Assembly (NCBI GenBank): GCA_026413225.1
Contig: CM048572.1
Location: forward strand, 620,001 to 684,000
Source: Otis tarda
Lineage: Eukaryota > Chordata > Aves > Otidiformes > Otididae
Length of the DNA stretch: 64,000 nucleotides
Direction: 5' to 3'
Each line of letters opens with the position of its first letter. Position 1 is the stretch's first letter. The notes under the pieces were generated by a model, which worked only from the letters and a program-made list of their open reading frames with translations, was not told where the DNA came from and ran no database searches. Below, in pieces: positions 32,601 to 45,300 of the stretch. Position numbers and translations under genes: made by a program.

Positions 32601-35600
32601 GCGTATTTGCACCAAGTGAAGGCTGATGTGCAAACCTGCACTAAATTTCAGGTCACCCTTCCCTAATTCATTAAAATTCTCGGAAGTTAAGAGATGGTGA
32701 AGGAGGCTGACAAAGCTGGAGAAGAAGAAATTACAAATGGAAGGATGTGATCTAAACAAAGCCTGGCCTAAGAAGGTACAGAAACTGGGTAACAGCCACA
32801 AATGTGCTTCTCTACAAATTCTAGCAATCAAAAAATAAGGTGGAGCAACTGGCCTACCCAACTTTGAGAAGAACTTACCAGAAATTGGTGCGGGACAGAT
32901 ACTCAGTGGGACATTGCAATAGCAGGCTGCAGATTACACAGGAAGAACTGACTAACTTGTGCTTGTGGAGGAGTGCTGCCGGGTGCGAAAGAAACCTCAG
33001 AGTTCACATGCCTAAACAATTTTAGTCTTCTAACACTGAACCTCTGTAGTAAGACAATTCACACCTAAATAGGCAAAGGGGACTCCTGTAGTGAACAGTC
33101 TCCAAAAACAGTGGTGGTGACAGTGATATATTTAGGAGATTACAGAGGCTGCCGAGGCAGAAAACATCACTGTAGTGAAGAGTCTCCAATTACCCTCACA
33201 TTCGGTGAGTAAATGTCACATCAGCACATGATATAGTTGCTGCATTTTTAGATACCACAAAGGCTTTATTTTTGGAGCAGCTGGTTGGAGAACATAAAAG
33301 AAGTGACTGGGTTTAGTGCTGAGACGTGTGAGGGGCTTCGTTCAGAACCGTGCTATTAAAAAAAGAAGATGTATAAGAGTGAGTAGAATGTATTTGATTT
33401 GGTATCATTAAAAGAACAACAGCAACAAAGAAGTTCCTCCCAAAAGAGCTTATTAGAAAATGAATAAGCCAAAAGGACAGAATGCTTATAGGAAGCATGG
33501 AGATTGCTAAAGTGGCTCAGAACAGTTTATATCACCACAAGTAAAAACACTAAAAATAGGCTGTTATGGCTACAAAGCACAGTAAAGAAAGCTGTTGAAA
33601 TATTAATTTAAAAATTAAAAAACTCTTAAAAATGTGAAGCTAATGCACACCATGTCCATATGCCAGCAGCAAAGATCCTGAATAGGTTCCAAGGTGTCCA
33701 ATGGATCTGATGGTAACTGCGTAAGGTTCTGTTTCCTCATGTGGATCCCAGCTGCAGCCCACTGACCTGCACAAAGTTGCTGTTGTCTGTGCTAAGGACA
33801 TGTGGAGGGACTGGCTGCTAGTCAGAGGTCCCTGCTTTTTTGGGTAGGAGATGATCATAGTCTGTCTCCATGAGATGATGATTTGCTCCCCAAGGACTTG
33901 GCACCACTGGTTACAAGATCATCAACCTGCCCCTCCTCAGCTTCTCTTCTAGTCTCAGTGCTGGACAATGCGCCTTCTCCTCGAAGCTCTGGAGAGCTGT
34001 TAATAGAAAGAGCAGCGATGCCAGCACCTACACCCCTCCACCTCTGCTTGCCCAGGAATTGTCTATGAGGGAAGGGGGAAGATCTCCCTTTATTGACCAC
34101 TCCTGGAGATCAGGACACTGTGGGAGGCAGACCTTGGGCTTCATTTAGACCGACCGTGCTCATCCTGTTATCATCCCTGCCTCTGAAGCTGTTCTCAGAG
34201 CCCCAAGGGTGCTAACAAGCCCTTATATCTCTGACCAGCCTCACCTTGCAGCCCAGCCCTGCCCAGGAGCCCAAATTCACATCAGCCCTGGGCCCTCAGT
34301 CCCCTTCTGAGCTGTGCTGGAGGTGTGCTTGTCTCCAGTGCTCTGACCAGTGTGCCCGTGTGCATGGCCATGCCCAGCTGTGGCTCTCCCTGTCCCCGAC
34401 CTGCAGACTGACTGCCTGGCCTGTCCTCAGCTCTGCCTTGTCACTGCACGTCCATCACTGGGCTGTGTCGGACCCTGGTCACCATCACTGGCCTGATCCT
34501 GACTCCAGCCTGCAGACTGACTTCCCAGGTTGATGTCAGACCTGCCTCATCCCCACGAGCTGCCCGACAGCCTGCGCTTCAGGCTGTGCCACGGCACCAC
34601 TCCAGCACGGTGGGGCTGACTGTGGCCTCCTACAGATGTGCTGTCATGCGGGATTACCCCAGGGTTTGCATTGGGTGGTCCCCTGAGACTGCTCAGGCGT
34701 AAGCCCAAGCGGTTCCTCTCTTCTCTAACAACAGCTGTTCACAAAGGGCGGCATGGAGGTTCTTGGACAGAGATGCATGTGTTCAGGTTGTCAGCACCCA
34801 GCCTGTGTGCACAGCACTCAAAATACAAACCTGTTAGTTGAGTTGGTCTGCTTCGTAGATATCCCAGATGTTTAAAAAACTTGCAAAGAACAGCTTTCAA
34901 AGCGGTTTGCCTGGAGCTGAATACCTGGATGCTGAAAGGAACCGAGCTTGCCTGAAAAAGTCAGTGCAGCAAATGCAAACAGGGACGCTTGGCATTGCAG
35001 TGCTGGCAACTACAGGTTTGGAAACTTAACTTTTCCCTGCAGTTACACGGTAGAGCAAAGAACTTGCTGCCTTTCCCACTGACTTCAGCAGGAGCACAGC
35101 TGGTCCTCAAACCCTTCACTGTATGCGTAAGGATAAAAGATAACATGTAATAAACCACTTCTTGCACTCATTACAGGACGTTTTGTTATTGGTATTTATT
35201 AGTAAGCAGGTGTTGTACAGACAGAACTTGGGACACTGTCTGAGGGCAAAAAGGATTAAGTTTAAAAAAGTCAACACTATTTCACTGCACTGAAAGGATA
35301 CAGTAAGAAATGACAAGCTGGAGGTATTTCAGCTGGGGACATCTATGAACAACAAAATGAAGCAAAATTTTTGGTGATAGTTAAGAAGGACAGGAATAAT
35401 GGGATGAAGCTGATACAAACTTAGGTGGATTATAAAGCAAAACACCCTGACAAGATCTCAGATGGATGTCTGAATGATCGCCCCAGGAGACAACAAGGCC
35501 AGCAAGAAATACCACCAGCAGAGCCTCTGCACTGAGAAATTACATAGGTGACCTCATGTATCCCGGTCTGTCTTTAACTCTGGAGTCCTGACTGTGGGAC

Positions 35601-38600
35601 TTTCTTTCTTTCCTTCTCACAGAACTGGGGATTCAATTAATTTGTCAAGGCTTTTAAGAAAAAAACATCAGACGGCAGGGTTAGCTTGAGGAATTACAGG
35701 TTCTGTCTGTGGCTTAAAAATAAACTCAGTTCTTGGCAAGTACCTACAACAACATTACATTGTCTGGTAGAAACATCGGCCCCAGCAAAGCCAGATGGGT
35801 CAGGCAGCTTGTGCAGCCCGGTGGGAGAGGGAGCAGGGAGTTACAGTGAGATGGGATAGCTGTGTCACCACTGCTCACGTTGCTGTTCAGGGGCACGTGG
35901 CGGTGCCAGCTAAGCCTCATGTCATCGGCCTTGTCCACCCACCTCTCGGCAAGCGTTCTCGGCTCTGGGCAGCTGTCCCTCAGCTCAAGGCAGCTACTGG
36001 TGGAACTCATGTAGCTGACCCACACACAGTTTCATGTTTTCCGGTGTATAACGTCTCCTGCAGGGAAGTGAGCACCATTGCCCAGCTCATACATTTGGTC
36101 CAATCAGTAAATCCTTAGAGGATGTAGCCTGAAAACAGCAGAGATCTTACCAGACACAAAGAGGTGCGACAGGCTGCAATACAGTAGAAGTCCCTTGGGA
36201 ACCTGTACTGATGTTGTGGCAGGGACATATGCACTTTCTTTTGGGGATTCTTGTCCCATGGGAATTTTGAAAGCAGGTAAACCTCTACTGTGGACATTTT
36301 TCTGACCTTCACTGCCAGCAGCTTCAGAGTTCGGCTCATAGAAAGTGACCTGGGAGCATGGACTTCCCTTCCCGTGTCTGGCCACCTTCGGGACAAAGAC
36401 TATCAGGACAGCAGAGTCCATCTCCTGATTCACAAGGGACATTCCTACCTCCACCCTCCCCCCCTGTTCTTCTCTTCTCCTGGACCATTCTAGTGCGTAG
36501 CTCTGCCCTTCATCCTCATGCCAGTGCTCACGTGATCATCCATGGTGCCAGTTCAGGTTCCTAGCACCCTTCTTTTCCCTCTAAGGGCCTGTAATGATTG
36601 TATCTGATGCCCTTCCCCTCTTTGCAGCTCCTCTCTAAAAAGACAGAGCTCTCCTTTGCTGTGGGGAGCAGTAACCCCTGCTAGAGCTCATCCAGTAGCT
36701 TTGTCAGCAGCCAGGGAGCCACGGTAGCAGGGAAGACGGCAGAAACCTCTGCTGTATGTTTTTAGTCACAATCTGTTTTAGAAAGTAGGAGAGGAAACAA
36801 AGAGCATTTGCTGCTCCATCTGTTTCCATGTCTCATGCTGCTAAGGTTGGGTTACAGCCAGCTGCTGCTCTTGCCAATTGGTAATGCGATAGCATGACTG
36901 CTTACTTTGCAAGGGAGCTAAAGACAGTAAGATGGAAAAAATTGGGTCAGGATGATTTTTAAAAAGCCCCATTGCACAACATCTGGCTTGTTATATAAAT
37001 TTACATCATGCCCACTATAAAAAAAAAACCTGCTGATTGCTGCTTAAAACCACGCATTTTTACAAGTGGCCAAATATCTCCAACTAGCTCTTTCCAAAGG
37101 ACAGTCCTGGGTTATCCAGTATCTTCAATCTGCTTCAAAACACAGACAGGGTTAATTAAGAACAGAGATGTTCTTCCTTTGCCTCATATATGCTAAGATC
37201 ATTTGTCAGAGAGGACTCTCACAGCACACAATGCAGAGAACCTCGGCTAGCAACTCCTGCATCTAGGTCAGCCTGGTCCCATTCAATAAGGTATTTGAGA
37301 CATTTGATTCAAGATGTCCGTGCTCTGAAATAATGAAGAGTTCATCACATCTGCCTGCCCAGCTCGAACGTCAAGCCCCTTGACATAGAATTACAGATAT
37401 GTTGATTGGAAGGGACTTTTGGAGGGCATTAGCCCAAACTCCTGCTCAAAGTGAGACCATCACCCACACTAGATCAGGTCAATCATGACTTTGCAAGCCA
37501 AACCTTGAAAATCTCCAAGGATGGAGATCCCATCATGCATGTGGGTGAACTGTTTGAGCAGGTTCGGTGATAGTAGCCAGGGTCAGCCATGGTTGAGTGA
37601 CTGCTGACCTAGTTGATGGGTCGGGGTCAGCACGATGCCAGGCCTGGCACAAGCTTCACTGGAACGCAGCTCAGGCGGGGCCGAGGGTGAGGACCTGAGC
37701 TTCAATGCAGCTCCCAAGAAGAGTAGGGAGCCCCTGATGAAAGATCTCCCACCTCATCCTCCCGCCATTGCCGGTGCCGGTGCCCTGGAAGGCTGATCCA
37801 AGGTTGCAGCTGGACCGGGCCAGTGCTGGCCGTAAGTCCAGACACCCAAATCCTGCCAAGCATTTTTGACGTCTACTCCCAGTACTACCAGTCTCTCCTC
37901 AACACAGGATTTGTTCACCCTTGGCTGGAGCTGTTAATCCCCCCTTACTGTATAGACACTTGCTGTGGGGCTGGTACTGGGCTGGTTCCAGGCTGTGGAG
38001 TCCAGTTTGTTAAAAGAGGCAGAGCAAGTGCAGTGCCCGCTGGCCCAAACCTCCAGGGCAACGTGCTGGCTGCGCTCACAGCTGCAGCACATCTGCCTGG
38101 GTATTGCCCCATCTCCCCAGCCTGGTACATGCAGGCAGGGCAGCAGCAGTGCAATACCAAGCTTTCCTTACCTTTATCATCACCAGTTCTTCCACACCCA
38201 CAGATGAGGAAGACTTCTCATGCAAGGTCCTCCACCTGCCATTTCCTGATGTAGAGTGTGTGCACAAGCACAAACATCCACCAGCTGAGCAGCTTCATGA
38301 AAGGAGGGTGAGTGTGTGACTTCAGAGACAGTTTCTTCCACCTGGGAGCAGCATCTGAAGAAACTATTCGAGCATGGTGTCAGGGAGCTGGCTCCTTTTG
38401 CAGTTCTTCAGTGACAGTTCAGCCAAGAACAAGCAGCAGGGGGATACTTTGGCCTGGAAACATTGATCATACATCTCTTAATTCATCTTACAGGGACCTA
38501 GTGTTCACAGCCTCACAATTCATGAAGGCCATTTCTTCTTGTAGGCAGTGTGGTTCTGTTATTAGTAAAAGAGCCAGGGTTTATAACCCTCTGTTCTCAG

Positions 38601-41429
38601 AGACACTGTGATATCTTTGCCATGCTGTTAAAGACTGTTCAGACACTTTGTATTCATCTCCTGCTGCCATCTTTGGTATATTGATGGCAGGCATCGTGAC
38701 TGGTGGGCTTAATCTCCCATGTACGTGTCACAGAGCGACCCACCTGTATCTCTGGAGAAGGACATCTGTTATTGTACCAGGTACCACGAGTAGAAGTTTT
38801 CCTCAGTCCATGACTGCCTAAGCTGTGAAAGCCTCTGAAAAAGTCACTGCAGAGGTCCCACAAAAGAAGCATTTCCCTTATCTGCTTAATTTTTCCCCTC
38901 TGGGATTCCTCTCCCCCTCCCTGAGTCACTGGTGCTGACATAGTTCATGTGCACCAGTGCTCCCTGGCTCTCCCAAAGAGGTGGACCCTGGTCTGGCAGC
39001 TTTGCACCTGTGTGCAAGTCAGTCTCAGAGCCATCTATCATGCCTGGTAATTGAACACCCTTTCACCCAGCCTTCCTCTTACAGCAGTGGGGATCTCTGC
39101 TTCCGAGAGCATCCTTGGTGCTAGCAGGTATGTCACCATCCTCTGGTGGGGAGGTTCTGCCTTCATGGCGGTTTCCTTGCAAGAGCAAGGAGATGCATCA
39201 AGAGACGCCCTCCTGCTGCATGACTTTGTGCAAGACAGCATGGGGCTGCTAGTTCATAAGTAGAACACATCTGAGATGTCACCTCAGTGTGTCCTCTGCA
39301 TCCTTGAGTGCCTCCAGCTCACCTGCTTTGGCCACCAGAGAGAGGGGACCTCTTAGCACGCTACGTGCGGAATCACATCCCAAGAGTTTTAGCCACAGTA
39401 GCTAAGCAATGAAGTTACAGGTTCTCCATCAAGCTTGCCAGAGGCATAGGTTGAAAACAGCCTACATGTAATCATCAAACCCTGAAATATGCAAAATAAA
39501 ATGGGAAGGTTGCGAAAAAATGAATGCTTGTCTGGTCCCTCCTGCAGCCAACATCCCATGTACTGCATCGGGTCACTCATTTTGGGAGTCCCCTGAACGT
39601 GAGGCTTTTCCAACCTCTCATCCCCAGCTTCTATTTTCAGTCTGTCCAAAGGCTCTTGCTAGCACAGCAATGTCAATCAGGCTGTTAAACCTTTTATACA
39701 CCAAGTCTGTATCTACAAGAGCCCTTGAACAGAGACTGTCAGGCTGCTATACGCATTTTCCCAGTACCGCTGTTTCTTGCAGAGAACGGGTATAGTCTTT
39801 ATTGGCAAAGGCGAATAACATCTGCATTTCTACAAGGAAAGCTGCCAATTCAACCACACTACAGCTACAGCAGCAAACTTTTGTTTCCAACACAGACCTG
39901 GCTCAACTCTTCCTTTCCTTCCCTGCTAGCCTCAGTCCCTGAGCTTTGCAGCCCCACAAAACTCAGCCTCCTCTGCCCACTCTCCTGCAGCACCACAGGC
40001 ATCTCCAGCAGCTTCACAGCCCCTGCCGGGACCCTGCTCCCGCCCAGCCCTCGCTGCGTGGACCTCCCCGGTAAGCACAACACAGCTGCGTGTCCAGCCA
40101 GTGAGTGCCGCGGCCATGATCTCACTGTCTCTCTATTTGTTATTAAAAAGTGCAGTGGGACTTTCATGTTAATGTCTTCAGATTAAGTTACTCTGAAGTT
40201 CTTCAGTAGTGCCAAAACGCTGTCTGCAAGAGAGCACCACAAGCATGGTATCGCCCTGTGCAGGGACCCTCTCTGCTGGCTGGCCCAGGGTGATTAATAA
40301 GCTGAACAGACTCATTTGTGACTGTAGGAGAAATTTGCTGCATGCTGTGACACAGGCCAAAAATCACTCTGTTAGTGGCAATATCCGCCAAGCAGCTGCC
40401 AAGTCTTGCATCCCCAGTTAGAGGGCTCTGAGGCACCCCCAGGATTTGCCTCTGCATGAGGTTGTTTCTATGCTGGAATAACAAGACCCTGTATGAAATT
40501 CACTGGGAGCAGTGCCACATTGCAGCAGTCTCATATCACAGGGGCTTTGCTGTGCCACAGTGCCAAGTGACATACTTCAAACTGGTGGCTGACAGACGCT
40601 GAACTAGTGGGGCTCACAGCTTGTTTATGCAGATTACTCATTCCAGTTGAGGAGCAGGGCTCTACCTTTCCGAGGCCTGAAGTGCTGTTCGTATACTTAT
40701 GATCTATGTGTGCATGGGGCCACACCTGGTCTTCCTACACAGCCTTGGCCAGACTGCTATGCGCTCAGGACACGGACGAATGCAGAAAGTCCCCAAAACC
40801 TGCTGAGACAAAATTACTGGGGCAAAAAAGAAGGCATGTCTGGGCAAACCCAGATGCATGGCAGGCTAACACCATGGGCTGAGCCAAGGCTCATCATCCC
40901 ACTGTGTGACCTCGCAGGGACAGCCTGGCATCCAGCATAGACAAAGACATTTTCTTCTCACAATGCTCCAGGCTGGTTCAAGTTCCACTTGCCTAAGTCC
41001 CACTTTCCATCTCTGCTTTTGGAGGATGTCAGGAATAACAGAAGGCAGAGCAGAGCCGTTACAGCACCATGCGCCGCAGGGGCAGCTGCCTGTTTGGAAC
41101 CCCCCTGCCAGCTCTGGGTGCCGCGCGAGGCACCTGGGGACACCCATCACCGGGACCCACTGGGGATTTACTGGGGCAGCTGTGATCCAGGAGCGAGCAC
41201 AGGCTACACCTGGGACCTGCACCAGCCACAGTCACCAGGTAGTCTTGTGCCCCTAAAGCCGGGGGGCAGGCGACCGTCCCGCGCTTCCGAGGGCCCCACA
41301 CCGCCCGTGATGGACGGTGTGACTCCTGCTGCTGATTTTCCTCACCAACCTGGTCATGACAGCTGATCGTCGCCATTGACCCGTATCTCAAATAATGCTT
41401 CAGCTTCTCCAAAAATGAAGCCCGGGCTC
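32601..41429. other. Intergenic stretch between RBM39 and the right-hand promoter
   Basis: No coding exon chain was recognised on either strand. It contains the CR1 fragment at 37387-37565. The many 60-150 codon frames have neither splice context nor family resemblance. Confidence 0.45.
37387..37565 (-). mobile_element. Degraded CR1 3' fragment, minus orientation
   Basis: Reads AATTACAGATATGTTGATTG, GGAAGGGACTTTTGGAGG, then CCAAACTCCTGCTCAAAG and ATCTCCAAGGATGGAGATCC. This is the reverse complement of the CR1 3' region (typical form: hypothesis-consensus GGAAGGGACCTCTGGAG ... CTGCTCAAAG ... CTCCAAGGATGGAGA). It is clearly older than the copy at 10813-11612. Confidence 0.8.
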
Positions 41430-42310
41430 CACTTCTCATTTTCACCCCTCGGACCGGAGCAAGAGCAGGGGCAGGAGCTGGGCAGGGCCGGGTGGGGTAG
41501 GGCCCGGCAGGGGCTCCGCGGCGCCTGGGGCCCTGCGGGCTCCGGAGGGCCCCGGAGCGGCTGCCGCCAGAGGCTGCCCTCGGCCCGCGGCCCCGCCGCC
41601 GCCGCCGCCGCCCGCCCGCCCCGCCCCGGTCCGCCCCTCCCGGCCCAGCCCGGCCCGGCCCGGCGCGGCGGCCCCCAGCAGAGGGACCCGGGGAGCGGCC
41701 GGGGGTCCCGGAGGCCGGGACGGGCGCAGGGCCGCGCCGCGCCGCACCGCCCCCCGGGCGGGGCCGGGATCGGGTTTCACATCCTGCCCCACTCGCGGGC
41801 AGAGCGGGCGGTGCGGCTGAGCGGGTCATGGCGGAGGGGTGAGTGCGGCTGCCGCGCACCTGTTGCGGGGCGGCGGGGACCGGGATGGGCCCGGGAGGTG
41901 GCTCCGGGCCGGGGGGCGGGTGGGCCGCGCGCCCCGGCGGGCAGGTGAGGGGCGGCGGGGTCAGGCCAAGCCGGGCGGCCGCCTCCCTCCCGCCAGGAGC
42001 CGTTGTCCCGCAGCCGCTCTGCGGCCGCCCCCGGCCTCTGCCGCCCTGAACGCGGGGCGGGAAAACTCCCGCCGCGGGTCGGCTCCCCGAGGGTCGCGGG
42101 GCGGAGCTGGCCCGGCCCTGGCCCGGAGCTCCCCGTCCTGCCCGGGCCCTGGGGGTCCGCCGGGCGGCGGCCGGCGGCGTGTCGGCCCCCGGGGCCGCGA
42201 TCGCGGCCGGGCTGTGCCCGCTGCCCTCGCAGGACCGGTTCGCGGGGAGCACCCGCTGGTGTTGCGTCGGTTTGGGGTCAGGCTGACAGGGCCCGGGGTG
42301 GGCTGCATGC
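41430..42310 (+). promoter_or_regulatory. CpG island promoter with plus-strand first exon
   Basis: Very CpG-dense, with (CCG)n runs at 41591-41610. A plus-strand first exon ending at 41838 has ATG in good context (GTCATGG) and the donor GGG|GTGAGT. In mammals PHF20 starts divergently from RBM39 at about this place, so this may be the PHF20 promoter; alternatively it drives the small membrane protein gene. Neither can be settled here. Confidence 0.8.
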
Positions 42311-45300
42311 GTAGGGGAAGCGCTGCCGCTTAAAACACCAAACGCGGTTACAAAGCGACGACGTTTTCCCGCAGAAGCACAGGAATGGCAGCTGCCCTTT
42401 GCTCCCTGGAGCGCGGGGACCAGGAGAGGGTTCGCTTCGCGGCTGGAAGCGGGTGGGGAGCCAGGATCACCTGTTGGCAGCGAAAATGGAGGGCCAGGTA
42501 GCCAGGCCAGTTTCCCAGGCTGCATCCTGCTTCCGACAAACGCGTGGATTTTACGGCTCCTCTGAATAGCTCCGTTCAGGGAGAATTCCTCCTGGCCGCT
42601 CTGCGCCTCGGCTTGCTGGCCAGAAGTGGTTGAATTAAGTTTGGCTCTGCTGGGAGGAAGGTGTGGAGCCTGACAGAAGCACTGTCCTCCCCGTGCCTGA
42701 TGCCAGTTGCTGTTGCGCTGCCTTGCCAGCATTTTTTTTTTCAGTCCTAGATGAAAAGCTTGGAACGATTTAACATTCCTGCGAGTATGGCTCTCCCCAG
42801 GGGCACCGGATTTCAACTGGCTTCTCACATTCTCTTTGTCTGGGGGAGAGGAGGGAGGGCTACGTTGACTTTGTGCCCGGTACCGGTGACAGTGCAAGGT
42901 GCTTGGAATAATTTTTTTCTCTTGTGTTTGAAGTGGTCTTTTTTCTTTTTCTTTTGTCTCTTCTGCGTCTTCTTCAGCAGAATGTGATTTGAGTAGTCTG
43001 TAAGAAGGAGCGTCTTGGGAAGGGGTGGTAAATGTCCTTGGGAGTGGATGTAGGGTACCAGAATTCATCAGAGCAGAATGATCAGCACAGTAACATGTTC
43101 TTGGTCTGCCAGCAGCAATTCATAGCAGCTGCTTCTGCCTCCCTGCTTGTAACAGCCAAGGGCACTCAGTGCTTGGGGATTGACGTTGCAGGTTGCTCAC
43201 TTCAGGGGACAGACTGTCAAAGCCATGTAGATCTGGGGCTATCGTTCCACTAGCCAGTGCAGAGGAGTACAGGGCTTCTTGCTCTGGATTTCAGCATAAT
43301 TCTCCCAGTGTATCCCCAGTGACTATCTCTCTGGTGCTTTTTGAGTGTGGTGTTTGCTGGGTTGATGAGACAGCTCTTTCCTGTCGGCTGCATGGAGGCT
43401 ATTTGGAGTGATGCTGAGATCATAATGGATTATAGGAATGCAGATTTTGAAGCCAGGTTTTTGGCCAGGTTTTTTCACATATTCCTTCTGTATTCACAAC
43501 AGGTTTGCTCAGCTGAAACAGATGTCCTGGCCTTAGCTGGGAGCACCTAAGCTACAGCGGGATCTAAGTATACTGGCCTGGTGCATTTTGTAACCAAGAG
43601 AATTTTATGGTCATCCTTGTGATGCAAATGGCTGCTTTTAGCCATTACTGGATCCGCAGCTGAAAAACTTGTGAGAGACTTGCACTTTTAATGTGCCAGC
43701 AAGACATGCAGAGTCTGGTTCACTGAGTGCTGCCCTGCTTTAGGGACACAAAAGGCAAATGCCTCCCATTCAACTGATTACAGTTTTCTAGAGATTGCAT
43801 AAATGTACTGTGGTGCAAAGATGAAAGGAGGAGTGACTGACAGTCCTGTAGTGAACTGCTTAATGGGCAAGAAAATCTTGCAGATTTCGTGTATTTGTGT
43901 CTGAGCTTTGAGGTATTTTTTTTAATCAGTCCTGCTGTTCTTTTGGGGTTGGCTTCATAGGATTGGGGCAAATGCCTGCTGGCAACCAGATAGTTTTGTA
44001 AACCAGGGAGCAGGGTTTTTTGTTTGTTGTTGTTTCCCCTCCAGAGACATGGAGAGAGAACTATTAGTATCGTTGAGGGACTGTGGGAAGGACTGTGGTA
44101 TCCAAATCAGCTTTACTGGAATCACTTCTGTGATTAAAGATAATGAAGCATAAACTGCTGTAGGATTCTGATTTTTCTGACCGCCCATGAGGGCGGGCAG
44201 TGCAGTTCAATAAATTTTCATATTCATGAACCCTTTTTTCAAAGTCATGAAAGGATGTGTAATATCTATATTTCTTGATAGGTAAATGCATTAGTAAGAA
44301 TGCCTATTGGTTGCCATTTTACCTATGGAGAATAAAGCTTTTCAGTTTGCGCTTGCCATTGTAGCAGCATATTTTTGACTGTTTGAATTAAAAAGCCTTG
44401 GAACGTGAGCCGAGGGAGATCTTCAGCGATCCCCAGTACTTCTGACGCCGGCTAAAAGTGCTGTTAGCTGGGTGGGTAGAAGGACTGGTGATGGTACCAA
44501 GTGCATTTGTTCGGTGGGAAATCTGCTGGCCACTTCAATTTGATTAACACAAAATATAAAGGATTCATATGCTTTATATTCTGATTATGATGAGGACTCT
44601 TAATTTTGTTATTGACTCTCAGTATCTTGAGTATGAGTTTGTTGCATATAGTTAATTTGGTTTAATTAAGACTTGAATCTTTGCCTGAATAGTAGTTTCT
44701 GTGTTTTTTCAGAAGCTTTAATTTAGGAATGAGTGAAAACGCCCACATTTCATCAGCCTGCCCTGGAGCTGCTGACAGCCTCCTAGTGTCTGAACTCAGA
44801 CGTGGCTTTGTAGCAAAGGGGTCTTCTGGTTTTGGCAAGGCATCTGAACTGTTATCCAGCGCAGAGCCCTCCACATCCTCTGAACTGGGTCTATGTGCCC
44901 TGTTCTGGTTTACCCTCTTAATTGGCTTAAATAAGGCAGTGAATAAACATCTTGTCTCTAGCTAGCTGTGATCGCAGGACAAGCTTCTGCTGCTGGCAGG
45001 TTGTCCCGCTCTCATCTGCTGGATGCCCCTATTCCTGGATAAGTGTTGTGGTAATTCACTTCACAGTAAATGAGCTGGGGTGGTGAAGGACTCTGCTTGC
45101 TGTCTGACATCAGTGGAGATAAGTGCAGGTGGGAGAGGTTATTGGCTGCCCAGCCTCTGCCACACGCTCCTGGTGTGATCCCTGCTCCTCTGAATGTGCT
45201 GCTGGAGCTATTGGTGAGCTTACCAGGGCAGTTTCCTTGGGATGAAATGGCTTAAGAGTGAAAGACCAACTGGCTTTAAGTGAAACCAGGCATGTGTTTT

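Noticed and set aside
41059..43068. 669-codon open frame on the minus strand across the third CpG island
   Set aside because: It runs antisense through CCG-rich promoter DNA with long Pro/Arg/Gly/Ala stretches, no domain, and several competing frames of similar kind. Stops are rare in such GC-rich DNA, so the length is expected by chance.
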